The notes under the pieces: model-generated
The model's database searches: none
What the model saw: only the letters and a program-made list of their open reading frames with translations
What the model was told of the DNA's origin: nothing
In this document: in pieces, positions 52,192 through 63,719 of the stretch
Numbering within the stretch: the stretch's first letter is position 1
How the letters are laid out: each line of letters starts with the position of its first letter
Origin: Basidiobolus meristosporus CBS 931.73
Taxonomy: Eukaryota > Basidiobolomycota > Basidiobolomycetes > Basidiobolales > Basidiobolaceae
Direction: 5' to 3'
DNA: 64,000 nt
Assembly (NCBI GenBank): GCA_002104905.1
Contig: MCFE01000405.1
Span: 1-64,000 of the forward strand
Program-made: the position numbers and the translations under genes

Positions 52192-53500
52192 TTGCCACCA
52201 AACCCCACTGCCAAGAGCAGCAGAAGAATGGTTGGACAAAAGCATGCTTTGACATTCAGTGCAACAAGCAGGGCTACATCCAGAAAAGGCCATGTTGACA
52301 GTGTGCCTACTGAAGGGAATAATGCAGACTCCTCAGGCTCTTGGTCAGGTAGGCAATTGAGAACCACTGCAAATCCACATGCTGACCATTATTCTCAGTA
52401 CCCTCAGTTGAAGACCAGCAAGTGGCTGTCATAACATCACCACCACCCATATTAGCAAGTATGTTGTCAGCTCATACCAAAGCATCAATGAGATAATTAG
52501 GTGAAATGGCTGATAGGATAGATGCAATGGTCCATAGAAATCAGAGAGTACTCCAGAAACAGAATGAGAGGATAATACATGTTGCGCAATCTATATCCCA
52601 GGTCAAGAAATCAGTATCTTTGCTTCAAATTAGAAACTCAAGTAGTTCAATGTCACAGCCAAGAATTGAGACATTTCTCAATGCAACAGCAGAGGAATAC
52701 CAAACAGTCTTTGAAGCACAATAACAATGCCTAAAGATAAAGCCCACAGAAATACCTATTGCAGCATGGGAGGGAGAAAATGCAGTGCTTATACCAAAGC
52801 CTAAAGATCAAAAGACATTGAAGATCCACAAAGCTGCTGAGTGCAATAATGAAAAGTGAGCTAATATTTCAGGGGCTGTCAGAAGTCTAGCATACCATCA
52901 CCTTGGCTGGCATACCATGGGATAATCAGGAACCAAAGGCCAAACCAAATATACCTGACTTGTTCCATGAGCATTATCCTGGACTCAAGTGGCCAAATGG
53001 ATTCTGCACCAGAGTTTGTAGGCTAAGAAAGTATCTCAAGAATAGCAGAAACTATCAAAGGTAGAAGAACAAGGGCACCATGGCTAAAAACCAGCAGCTT
53101 CCTCAAGGGCCTGCTACAAGCAGGGCCAAAAGCTCCAAACAAGTATTGAAGAGACATCATGTAGGTGGATGAGTGCCAAAAAAGGGCAAGCAGGTAAATA
53201 TGGATGCACCAGCACAACTTTTATTAAGGAAAATGTGTAGTACCACTCAAGAAGCACTCAGTCAAAGTAGCTATGAAGGACCTGGCAGTAATAAAAACCC
53301 ATGGGGCTCTCAGGAGCATGTCACAACTACAGCTGAGAGCTCTAAATAAGTGTAAAAGAGACAGTGGGTTGCCAGGAGAGTGCTAGCAAGGGACAAGCAG
53401 GCAAAAACAGATGCATTAGAGCAGGTTTTATCAAGGAGAAAATATAGATCTTTAAAAGAAGTACTTGGACAATGTAGCAGTGCTAAGCTTGAAGTCACAC
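52192..53500 (+). pseudogene. Second gene of the Tnp2-type transposon, copy 2
   Basis: Diverges from the transposase start, as in copy 1. Open parts share SVSLLQIRNSSSSMSQ and FLNATAEEYQTV with copy 1. From about 52740 to 53100 it holds a segment not found in copy 1: AYHTITLAGIPWDNQEP, then FHEHYPGLKWPNGFC and RVCRLRKYLKN. After that the basic repeat (KSSKQVLKRHH and RVLARDKQAKT-like) appears twice. The extra segment shows that copy 1 suffered a deletion or copy 2 an insertion. Function is unknown. Confidence 0.5.
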
Positions 53501-53822
53501 CTATATACTCACCTGCTTAGTCACTTCAGCCACTGCAAACAAATCTTAGAGAATACAGACTTAATTCCTTGTTGGGATTTACTTAGAATATTTTCACCAA
53601 AATATCCAATACCCAGACCTTAAATTCTGAAAGTTGTCTAAACTGTCCCAAACTTTGCACACCTGTTCTCAGGATCCTCCTGAATTTTTTCCACATGTTG
53701 GATATGCCAAGACTATGTAAAAGTATAAATACTACTTTTACTAGCAGTTAACTATTAAGTATAATCATACGCTTGAATTGTTCTCCTGAACACTTCTGAT
53801 ACCTCCAGGACTCTTACAGCAA
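53490..53822 (+). repeat. Decayed copia-A/B/C-family LTR, + orientation
   Basis: From about 53500 to the end CTCTTACAGCA, the text follows the family LTR (for example GGGATTTACTTAGAATATTTTC and ATGTAAAAGTATAAATACT) with many changes and a small internal insertion. Confidence 0.75.
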
Positions 53823-55338
53823 TATGAGTCACTGTACTAAGCCAGTGTGTTATAATCCAGCACTTTCCAATTGCACTAATCTACCATAATGGCTGTGATA
53901 TGCCACAGTTTTACTTGATTGAAGATACCGGCCTACAGCTTTGTTAACAGTGCAAATAGATAAGCCTAAGATCCTCCGGACCCAATGTAGTCCCCAGTGA
54001 TGGCCTTGGGTACCTCTTCCCTAGCTCCAACCCCAAACTGATTGCCATCACTGTTCACTGTAGTATTCTTGTTATCTCTGACTGTATAGCTTTAAGCAGA
54101 CTGCCTTGCTGCCTTCTCAAGCAGCACTGATCCATTATCCTAGTGAGGTGGAATTGCTGGATTATATCAAGCATGCTGGTGAGTCCAAGCTTGTCCTAGA
54201 GATCACATGATTTTATTCAGAGGCTGACAACTTAATGATAGTAACTTTCTGTTCCATGTCTGGTGTTAAGATTCCAGAAGTGAGTTTTCTTTCTGGACCA
54301 AGATCAAGTGCATGCAGGTAGCATATCAATTGCTGTCAAATCCCCTGGAGTGCTCAGGAATCTTTTGACTTTAGAGCTCTTATATTTTGGGTTGTTTCAT
54401 CCATCTTGGTAGCAGATATCATAATAGCAAGATTAACATCTGAACCATGCCACATTGGATGATCATCCATCACTTTATACCAAGTGATTTGTATACCAGT
54501 ATGAGGCAACTAGTATACCTTCAGTAGTACTTCAGATATACATCATAGTAATATGCACCAATCAGAATCCTTAGTCATACTTATCCTGCTGATGGTATAA
54601 ATATTATGCATTTACATCAAGATATACAACCCTACACAGTGTTTCTAATACTTAAAATAGACATGCAGCTTCTCTATTGGCAAGTAATAGAACATCAGGA
54701 TCCCCAATGCAGTATCATTTTACTCCATAATTGGCATGGTTAGCATTGTTGATCTTTGGCCAAGCACATAGTCTTAATAAGTCATAATGACCTTTAAAAC
54801 CTGAATATGCTGATAAAGGTATCCATTTTTAATCTTAATACATATTATGGTGGGAGGTAGGTTTTGAGTGTTTATGCATCAGTTATTCTAAGAGGGTGCT
54901 AGTTTCTGTGAGATTACTGCACAAACTCAGACCTTTCATTGACTGTAGTAGTCAGATCTGAACCTAAGCATATATGGATCTTCAATATAGTTTCCTATTT
55001 ATCATGCTACTCAGATTCATAGCATTGATACATAGAGCCTGTTCAGTGCCACTGATTGATCAAGATTTTTTACTGCAATGAACTACTCATTTCATAATCT
55101 GAGATATGTCCATCATGACTACCTTTACATATGGCTTTTTTCTTTTGCTTGGTGGCATTCTGGAAAAATAGTCCTCTCTCTTCACAGCAATATATCCCAT
55201 TTAGAGGTTTATTGCAGCAGAAAAACTCTTTGGTCTTATGTAACATCAGGTCCACCAGGAAGTCATTCTCCAGAACAGAGACACAGAGCTGGAGAAATGT
55301 AAACATCTAGGATAAAGCAAGCTTGGAGCCAATAATCT
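53823..55338. other. Repeat-region filler, nothing recognised
   Basis: About 1.5 kb of AT-rich, CpG-poor DNA. No open frame above about 80 codons and no match to the other repeats of this window was seen. Confidence 0.35.
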
Positions 55339-55693
55339 ATTAACATAGCAGGAGAATGTACTGGAAGAAAATTGTAGAATTTGAATACTTTTATAGTATT
55401 CATTTGCTATCCTATTGTGTTGCAACACTAGACATGTACTGATTGCAGAGCTACGTGAAGGTAAGTATTTTGCTATTATTTGGGGCAACTAAGGAATGTA
55501 TGTACTAAGTTTCAGCTCATTTGGGCAAGTTTAAGACTTTTCTAAGTAATCAGTTCCCCACTTATTACTGATACCTACCATGGACCTTGCAAACAGATTT
55601 CAATGTTGAGACTGTGATATACATCAATTAGCCAAGTGCTACTTCATAATTTATTCATAATTATGTGAAATCCTAGTTACTTCTACATTGCTT
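55339..55693 (-). repeat. Decayed family-D LTR
   Basis: Matches 49222-49570 along its length: TTGTGTTGCAACACTAG, then TGATTGCAGAGCTACG and the end TTACTTCTACATT. Terminal bases have drifted and no target duplication is visible. Confidence 0.7.
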
Positions 55694-56744
55694 AGCTCAC
55701 AAGTGTCTATCAAAATACCAAAATGTACCAAATATACTAGTTAATTTCAATTACAATGAATATAGAAGGTCTGATACTTCAAGAAGGGGCAGCATATATG
55801 GCATTTAACTTAATAAAATCTTGATGATTAAGTTCTATCATCATTTAGTAGCATGTACTCAAACATTTGCACTCTAATATAGCTATAGCATTGCATCAGG
55901 AGTGCATCCTCAAGTTTTGAAGCAAGTTGTAAAAGACTCTGTGGCAATACATACTATCTGATTAAAGTTCTGCCTACAACTGGGTAGCAGGGGAGTAGTC
56001 GTGCAATTATGCCTCTGACAAAGGTACTCATGCTAAGCCTGTCAGTATGCCCAGTGGTGACCAACACTCTTACAGTGGTCTTGAGTAAGTTTGTAGCTAC
56101 TGAATCTGATTAAGAGCTCAATTCTTAATCTAAAAACATAGCATACATTAGCAAACATATCAATTTTGTAGCTGATTGATTGCTGTGTTTGATCCAGGAT
56201 TTTGGTATTAAATTATCTGCTTTCTCTATCACTTGCTGCTCCACCCTTCTATTGCTGAGTTTTAAGAATACTGTTCTCTCCCAACCATTCAAAGCTCATT
56301 TTCCTCAAAGTGCACCTTGTCAGAATAGGTCTATTAATATAATATGATCATATGCCAGTCTGCAATTGGTCAAAGTTAATTGATAACTTTATTGCTGCTT
56401 GATTACTATACAATGAAATCCAGTAACATGAACCTGATCCTCAGCAGGCAACTTAATTTAAACCTCAACAAAAAGCTTGTAGCCAGTATTAAAGCCATGA
56501 TATACAAGAAGGCAGGTATTTGTTGCTGCTGAAAGTAATTAGTACCTTGGACAACATGCTTAGGAAATAAAAAGCAAACTTACACCAAAAGTAGAAGCAA
56601 CAACGTAATCTCAGAGCAGAATATGAATTGCATGCAACTCATTTGTAATACCACAAGAAGTGTCTAGAATACCTATACCCTTATGAAAATCTTCAGCTTA
56701 GAACACATCTGTTTACCAGCTGGTATTTTGCTGGTGTTCTAATG
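55694..56744. other. Repeat-region filler, nothing recognised
   Basis: About 1 kb of AT-rich DNA without open frames of note, up to the target duplication of copia-E. Confidence 0.35.
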
Positions 56745-56749
56745 GTAAC

Positions 56750-57118
56750 TATTGAAATATTGGACTATTTGGTATCATTCAGCAGCTAAAAATTTACTTA
56801 ACAACTCTAGGCTAGTCTTAGTCACTGTGGGACTCATTTACTGCCTTAACTTTGCCACTTTCTCCAGATATATGATCTTATGATTATTCCCCTATAGTCA
56901 GGATCAAATTAGCACTATTACCAAACATTATGTACTAACCCTGAAACTGTTACAGAATGCTCCTGAATATTGAGAAACCCTCCCTACTTAGTGTTGCAGC
57001 TGTATTACTTCTACAAAGGTATAAATACTGAGCTTCTTTATGAATAAACAACAGTTCAACTATTATCACTATTTCTTGATAAGTTCCTTATATCCAAATC
57101 ACTTCTTAAATTGCAACA
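56750..57118 (+). repeat. Copia-E 5' LTR
   Basis: Begins TATTGAAATATTGG and ends TTAAATTGCAACA. A TATAAATACTG box lies near 57019 and AATAAACAAC about 25 bases later. The inner end CAACA and the inner start of the 3' LTR (TGTTG) form a perfect inverted pair; the outer end here has TATTG. Confidence 0.93.
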
Positions 57119-57131
57119 GGTTATGAGCCCC
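57119..57131 (+). promoter_or_regulatory. Copia-E primer site, initiator tRNA-Met half
   Basis: GGTTATGAGCCCC follows the LTR with no gap. It is complementary to the anticodon stem-loop of eukaryotic initiator tRNA-Met (GGGCUCAUAACC), not to a tRNA 3' end. Drosophila copia and yeast Ty5 prime this way with a cleaved tRNA half. Confidence 0.8.
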
Positions 57132-57154
57132 AATTGCCTTAATCTATTCTAAAG

Positions 57155-57829
57155 ATGACTTCTACCAGCAAACAAAGCAATACAAACATCTTCCCTGTAA
57201 AGGAGAGGTTTTATGGGAAGAACTACAGACTTTGGAGAATCAAGATGCAGATCCACCTTGAGGAAAGAAAGCTTTGGAACATAGTAACAGGAAAGGAAGT
57301 TGAGCCCAAAGGAACAGCAGAAGATATGGAGAAGTTTCAAGAGAAGGAGAGAAAGGCCTTCAATGCAATATGCATCAATGTGCAAGACTCCTTCATTGGA
57401 CAAATCCATGCCTCAAATACTGCCAAAGCAGCATGGGAATCCTTGGAGAAGATCTTTAGAGCAAAGTCAGTATCAAGCAAGCTTTATTTGAAACAAAAGT
57501 TCTTCAACATGAGAAAAAAGCCAGATGATGACATGCTACAACTCATTACCAGAATGGAGACACTTGCAGAAGAACTTTACAGTATTAATGCTGGTGTAGA
57601 TGATGAAGAAAAGATACTCTGTCTGCTTTGCAGCCTACCAGACAAGTATGAGCCACTGATACTTTCTTTTGAAAGCAGAGAAGACAACTTGACTTTAGAC
57701 TATGTCAAAGGAAGACTTCTCCATGAAGAACTCAGACGTAATGACCAAGCAGAGAAAATTGAAGATAATGCTTTATTCAGTTCAGAAAGGCATACAGAAA
57801 AGAAGGGAAAGCAACAAAACCAAAGATAA
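57155..57829 (+). CDS. Copia-E gag
   Basis: 224 codons from the first ATG after the primer site. The protein is of the UBN2-like copia gag type: YRLWRIKMQIHLEERKLW near the start, AWESLEKIFRAKSVSSK in the middle, then the helix-rich core and TLDYVKGRLLHEELRR. It forms the particle shell. It ends at TAA just before the zinc knuckle CNYCKKPGHWAREC, which lies in the same frame behind the stop. That suggests a recent nonsense mutation in a single gag-pol frame. Confidence 0.85.
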   Translation: MTSTSKQSNTNIFPVKERFYGKNYRLWRIKMQIHLEERKLWNIVTGKEVEPKGTAEDMEKFQEKERKAFNAICINVQDSFIGQIHASNTAKAAWESLEKIFRAKSVSSKLYLKQKFFNMRKKPDDDMLQLITRMETLAEELYSINAGVDDEEKILCLLCSLPDKYEPLILSFESREDNLTLDYVKGRLLHEELRRNDQAEKIEDNALFSSERHTEKKGKQQNQR

Positions 57830-58186
57830 CCTGGCTGCTGTAACTACTGTAAGAAGCCAGGACACTGGGCAAGAGAATGCAAGAAGAAACAAGCAGACGA
57901 AAAACAGAAACTAGAGCAGGCAAACCATATAACTACTGATGAACAGCTATTGGTCACTGTACAAGAGAGTGCAAGTAACCAAAGTAATGAATGGTATATT
58001 GACTCTGGAGCATCACAACATATTTGTGGTATAAAGGATTGGTTCAGCAACTTAAAGACTATTCCTGTAAGAAAGGTTTATCTGGGAGATAACTCTGCAT
58101 TGGAAGCTACCGCCAGTGGGTCTATACAACTAAATATGAGTGATAACTCAGGGGCAACAACAGCAAAACTGACTGACGTACTCTAA
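57830..58186 (+). pseudogene. Copia-E zinc knuckle and protease
   Basis: In the same frame as gag behind its stop. The knuckle CNYCKKPGHWAREC is intact. The protease has WYIDSGASQHICG and ends TKLTDVL-like, where a TAA at 58184-58186 replaces the tyrosine codon found in relatives (VLYLPGIAKNLL in copia-B). After the stop the text resumes VPGIAKNLLSVSKATT. Confidence 0.82.
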
Positions 58187-59103
58187 GTACCTGGAATAGC
58201 TAAGAACCTACTCTCAGTCAGTAAAGCAACCACTCAGGGACTGAAATTTGTTTTTACTAAGCTGAGCTGCTCAATATTGAGTGAAAATGGACAAAAATTA
58301 GCTTTGGGAATCAGAGATCACAATATATACAAGTTACAATGCAAGATCATTGTACCTGAGTATGTCAACATTGCTGAAACTGATGAAACCAACTGGGAGA
58401 TGTGGCATAGGAGGCTAGGACACATAGGGGAACAGAAAATGAGCCAATTGGTGAAAAATCAGCTTGTTTTGGGCCTAAAATACTCAATTCCGATCAAATT
58501 GAATGTTTGTAAGGGATGTTCATATGGCAAACAAGCTAGGCAACGTTCCAAGAGCTCAGAAGGCATCAATACCACCGAAATATTGGCTATTGTACACTCA
58601 GACATATGTGGCCCCATGAGAACACTGTCCTTTGGAGCCAAGAGATACTTTATGACGTTTATTGATGACAAGACAAGATATAGATGGGTGTACTTCCTCA
58701 AAACAAAGGATGAAGCTTTAGAGACGTTTAAGCACTTCAAGAACATGGCAGAAACACAAAATGGGTGTAAATTGAAGGTACTACGAAGTGACAATGGAGG
58801 AGAATACTGCTCAAAGGAGTTTGCAAATACTGCTTGTCTACTGGTATACTTCAACAGACCACAGTTCCTCATACTCCACAGCAAAATGGAGTAGCAGAAC
58901 GTGCAAACAGAACAATAGTAGAGATGGGAAGATCTATGCTACATGATAAGGGAATGGACTACAAGTTTTGGGCTGAATCTGTTGCTACCGCTGTATACAT
59001 CAAGAACAGATGCCCAACAACAGCACCACGTGATTCTACACCCTTTGAAGCATATACAGGCAAAAAAACCAGATCTCCAGCACCTCAGGATCTTTGGCAG
59101 TGA
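58187..59103 (+). pseudogene. Copia-E integrase, two frame shifts
   Basis: The finger (MWHRRLGHIG, then VCKGCSYGKQ) and the core aspartates (VHSDICGPMR and RSDNGGEYCSK) are in the gag frame up to about 58,830. There a shift moves the text to another frame, which holds the catalytic glutamate region PHTPQQNGVAERANRT. At a run of seven A near 59066 a second shift restores the original frame. The two shifts roughly compensate, but the piece between is out of frame. Without them this would be a normal copia integrase. Confidence 0.85.
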
Positions 59104-61072
59104 TGTTTTTTATCACATCCCTGACAAAAAACGCTCAAAGTTGGAACCAAAGAGTAGAAAAGGGATCTTTCTTAGGTATTGTGAAGATACTAAAGGGTAT
59201 AGAGTGTATGATGGCAAAATTCAGAAGCTGATCAAGAGCAGGGACGTTGTATTTGAGGAAAATTCAGATCAGAAAGCCACAGAAATCATTGGCCAGCTGC
59301 CTGATGATGCAATCAACACAAATGAAGAAGATACGTACCAAATCCAGCCAGAGATGGAAGATACTTCTACCAGTTCCAGATCAGAACAGATTATCCCAGT
59401 TAGGAGATCTACCAGAATAAGAAATGCCCCTGGATCCTGGTGGCAGACATCCAATGATCATGAAGAAGCTTATCTTGCCTTATGTGCCGAACCTCAGAAT
59501 CTGGAACAGGCAATGCAAGGTCCAGATGCTACTAAGTGGCAACAAGCCATGCAGGAGGAGTACCAATCACTGATCAAGGCAAAAACGTGGGAACTGGTAG
59601 ATTTACCAAATGGGAGAAAGCCAATAGGATGTAGATGGGTCTACAAGATCAAGATAACCTCAAATGGTGCCGTTGATAAGTATAAGGCTAGATTGGTAGC
59701 TAAAGGCTATTCCCAGATCCAGGGACTAGACTTTAAGGAAACATTTGCTCCGGTTGCCAAGTTTAACTCTATTAGGACAGTTCTAGCCCTGGCAGCTGTA
59801 CACAGTCTAGATCTACACCAAATGGACGTCAAAACAGCCTTTCTAAATGGGGATTTGCAAGAAACTATATATATGGAGCAACCAGAAGGTTTTACCAATC
59901 CAAAAAGCCCCCATAAGGTGTGCAAACTTAGAAAATCGTTGTATGGGCTTAAGCAGGCACCCAGAGCATGGTATAACAAGATTGACACATATCTAGAGGA
60001 AATTGGGTTCTCTTGTAGCACTGCAGATCACAGTATATATGTGAAACAGCTCAAAAAGGGTGTGATCATCCTAGTTCTTTATGTGGACGACCTAATTATA
60101 GCTACAAGTGATCAAGAGGCACTTAAACAGACGAAATCAGATCTCTTCAGCAAGTTTGAGATGAAAGATCTTGGAAAATTGAGCTATTTTCTTGGAATTG
60201 AGGTCAAATTTGACATACCTACGCAGAAAATTGTGCTGAATCAGTCTAAGTACATCAGGGACATTCTTAGACGCTTCAAAATGGAAAATTGCAAACCTGC
60301 AGCAACCCCTATGGACAATAACCTGAAATTAAGCAAATCTCAGCCAGTTATAGATGAAAACAGCTCAAATATGGACCAAAACTTTCCCTATCAATCAATG
60401 GTCGGTAGCCTAATGTACTTGATGGTGTCAACACGTCCAGATATTGCAGTAGCAGTTGGAATAGTCAGTCAATTCATGCAGAATTATGTATCAGATCAAA
60501 TTGCAGCAGTTAAGCGGATTTTCAGATATCTACAAGGTACCATAAATATGGTACTGGAATACTCTGGAGCAGCAAATAGGCAAAAATTTGATGGTTATAG
60601 TGATTCATATTGGGGTAGGGATTTGATTGACAGACGCTCTACCACAGGCTATGTATTTCTTTATGCTGGTGCAGCTATTACTTGGAATTGCAAGAAACAA
60701 CCAACTGTGGCACTATCTACAACTGAAGCCAAATATATGGCTGCATGTCAAGCAACTAAGGAGGCTATATGGCTACGAAAATTATTCAAAGACTTAGGTT
60801 TTAATTCAGGTGAACCAACATGTATTTACAAGGATAATCAAAGTTGTATTTCATTAGCTAGAAATCCTACTAATCATGCCAGAACTAAGCACATTGATAT
60901 ACAGCATCACTTTGTGAGGGAAGCTGTAGAAAATAACTTAGTAGAGCTGGTTTACTGCCCAACTGACAAAATGGTGGCAGACATATTGACAAAACCACTA
61001 GCTAGGCCACAGTTTGAGATCCTTAGAGAGAAATTGGGATTAAGAAATTATTTAGTTGAGGGGGAGTGTTGA
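59067..61072 (+). CDS. Copia-E reverse transcriptase and RNase H
   Basis: An open frame of about 670 codons after the last shift. The linker (LRIFGSDVFYHIPDKKR) leads to the reverse transcriptase: GCRWVYKIKITSNG, YKARLVAKGYSQIQGLD, DVKTAFLNGDLQETIYM, LYGLKQAPRAWYNK and the catalytic YVDDLIIA. RNase H follows with GYSDSYWGRD, where relatives have DADW, and STTEAKYMAA, where relatives have STxEAEYMA. The glutamate-to-lysine change is at codon 60731-60733 and hits a residue expected in the active site. The frame ends six bases before the 3' LTR region with LVEGEC. Reverse transcription motifs are intact. Confidence 0.9.
61058..61066 (+). promoter_or_regulatory. Copia-E polypurine tract
   Basis: GAGGGGGAG lies directly before the 3' LTR start TGTTG and overlaps the end of the pol frame. 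It is the normal primer for plus-strand synthesis. Confidence 0.85.
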
Positions 61073-61435
61073 AATATTGGACTATTTGGTATCATTCAGC
61101 AGCTAAAAATTTACTTAACAATTCCAGGCTAGTCTTAGTCACTGTAGGACTCATTTACTGCCTTAACTTTGCCACTTTCTCCAGATATATGATCTTATGA
61201 TTATTCCCCTATAGTCAGGATCAAATTAGCACTATTACCAAACATTATGTACTAACCCTGAAACTGTTACAGAATGCTCCTGAATATTGAGAAACCCTCC
61301 CTACTTAGTGTTGCAGCTGTATTACTTCTACAAAGGTATAAATACTGAGCTTCTTTATGAATAAACAACAGTTCAACTATTATCACTATTTCTTGATAAG
61401 TTCCTTATATCCAAATCACTTCTTAAATTGCAACT
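61067..61435 (+). repeat. Copia-E 3' LTR
   Basis: Starts TGTTGAAATATTGG and ends TTAAATTGCAACT. Internal differences from the 5' LTR: two adjacent in the stretch ACAATTCCAGG and one in CACTGTAGGAC, plus the two terminal ones. Confidence 0.93.
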
Positions 61436-61440
61436 GTAAC

Positions 61441-61885
61441 CAGCAGGTATTGAGATGGTACTTTTAGTTCAAATTTCAATTGCAATTTTGATGAAATTAG
61501 TGGTCAGCTGATTACCAAATCTGGTATAAGTGCCAGTCAGCCTAGTTGCCTCCTAGGAAAAGTTCCTACCTTTCTGCTCAATAGCTAGTATTGCAGATAT
61601 TGAGAACTGTCAGCTTGAGAAACTTGTAATTCAGCTGATATAATGTTGGCATTTGTTAATTATTTATCAAGGGTACTACTGTGACAGATGCTGCCTTCAA
61701 GTAACCTAAGATACAGAACTCAGCATTAGAAGCAAGGTGGGTACTCTTCATTGGTGGTCTCTTACCTCTCTCTAGAGGATTGCTCAATATAGCAGCCAAG
61801 TGCACCTTATTCTTCCCAATGAGTTGGTGGTAGTGTTAACACATATTCTGTATACAAGAGAGGCTTGTATTATTGTGTAGGGATG
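61441..61885. other. Repeat-region filler, nothing recognised
   Basis: About 0.45 kb between copia-E and a solo LTR; it ends with GATG, the target duplication of the LTR. Confidence 0.35.
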
Positions 61886-63097
61886 TGTGTTAATGGAAAG
61901 TATTCCATTACTACATTATCTCAAAACCAATATTGCACTCATTTCTTTATTTTGCTTTTTGCTACTGTAACATCAAGGTGAAAGATCATCAACTTACAAC
62001 TTTGAAGGACAAATACTCTAGACCCTGCCAAGCTATCCACCCAAGAATATTGTGTCATACAGAACACACAGTAGCCAACACATGTTTCAGATTACAGCTC
62101 ATTTAAAGCAGAACTTAAGGAGTTATAACCAAAAGAGTCCAATTTTAATATATACTAGGCCACTGTTGCTAGGATAATTATGGTGACTTTGATTGCATGT
62201 AACTTATGAACCAGCCAATCAAATCATGTGATATTTTCACAGGTGCTGCCCCAATGTTCAATCTGCACCACTGCTATATTTTAGCTTTGTTTCCTGTGTA
62301 TTGCTTATGTAATTGCCCAAAAACTTTGATCCCTCAGAAGTTTTATATATATGACTTCCCCAGCTGAAAAATAAAAGAGAGCCTCTCTTTCCAGAATCTC
62401 CACACTATAATCACAAGTTTAAAGGTTATAAGACTTCCCCTGCATCACTTGCACTGTGGAGTATTCTGACTTTGATTGGTACTACATCAGTAAAGACACT
62501 GCAAAGCTCACAAGAATCCAATCTAAGTTCTACAGGAAACTACCACTTTTCCGTTGGAAAAGTCCCCTCCAAGAAACCCCTTTACTCTAAAGACACCCCT
62601 TTATACACCCCTTTAGTCTAAAGACCCTTTAGAGACCCCTCAAAGAAGCCCCTTTGCTCTAAAGAAGCCCCTTTAGGCACCCCTTTAGTGTAAAGTCTAC
62701 TTTAGTGACCGCTACAAGAAGCCCCTTTACTCTAAAAACACCCCTTTAGAGACTTCTACAACAGACTCCTTTAGGTCAAAGGGGAGTTCAGGATTTACAT
62801 ATTAGAAAATGTTTTGTCAGAAAGGGAAGTGATTTCCAAATAAGGAAATATTACTATAAAAGTAAATAAGCACATTAGTCAACAAAAGGTCACAACACTG
62901 CTGTAGAAGTGAGAAACATTGCCTATGGTATATTTTTAGCCTAATTTTGAGGATACTAGTGAAAGTTATATCTTCTATTGGTATATCAAACTCCCAATAA
63001 ACTATTTCAGTGTTAGCATACTGGAAGTTGTTGTTTATTGTTGATTAGCGTTTACATTGTGGAATAAGCCCAAAACTAATCTTAATTCAACATAACA
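61886..63097 (+). repeat. Solo LTR of the gypsy-2 family
   Basis: 1212 bp from TGTGTTAATGGAAAG to TCAACATAACA. The same GATG stands on both sides (61882-61885 and 63098-63101), a 4-bp target duplication. It shares the terminal palindrome and the CCCCTTTA block with the LTR at 42003. Confidence 0.88.
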
Positions 63098-63719
63098 GAT
63101 GTTGCTTTGAATGACTAAGAATGCTCTGACACAGAGATCATTGGAGTATAGAATTCTCAGTCAGCAGCACTTCTGGATGCAGACCAATCCTAAGACATGC
63201 ACAATACAGCACAAATGCTACCAAAGTTAAATCTGAAATCAGACAGTTAAATAGGGCAAGGACTTCACAAGACAAACAGTTCAGAGGATCTAAAATACAA
63301 TGGAATTAATAATTGTACTGCACATTTTGCATTACATATATTTAGAAGTAATCAACATTGCCAATTTGTTCCAATTGGATTTTGACTCACATTGAAACTT
63401 ATAAGTTACTAATATATGTGAAGACTTGGGGCTAACATATCTGCCACTGGGACAAATTCACAAAGGATGCATTTGGGTTCATAGATGCAACAAATATACA
63501 TATGATTGCCAAAATGGATACAGTACAAGATTAGTTGCCAAAGGATTCCCTTGATTCAGGGAGCTAATTCTGGTAGGCTTTTGATGCTGAGGCTAGACAC
63601 AACTCTCAATGATAAGCTCTGCACTTTAACATATGCCCAGTCTCACACATTTGTCTGTTACTTTCTGTCACAAACTACAGGCTGAGTGGCTTTCACTATA
63701 AAAGGTATTTGTGATCATC
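63098..63719. other. Repeat-region filler, nothing recognised
   Basis: AT-rich, CpG-poor. A stretch near 63530 (TAGTTGCCAAAGGATTCCC) weakly resembles the RLVAKGYS codons of copia reverse transcriptase, so a very old copia relic is possible. Confidence 0.3.

Larger units (their letters stand above)
56750..61435 (+). mobile_element. Ty1/copia element E, complete, youngest copia here
   Basis: A 4686-bp element with LTRs of 369 bp each that differ at about five positions. Both sides carry GTAAC (56745-56749 and 61436-61440), a perfect 5-bp target duplication. The primer site, gag, pol and purine tract are all present in order. Two stops and two single-base shifts interrupt the polyprotein, so the copy cannot work alone, but it is recent. 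Confidence 0.96.

Noticed and set aside
12700-56700. Repeat-induced point mutation as the cause of AT-richness
   Set aside because: Loss appears centred on CpG and not clearly on CpA, and multi-copy young elements are not saturated with mutations. Counting dinucleotides would settle it; I kept CpG methylation as the simpler reading.
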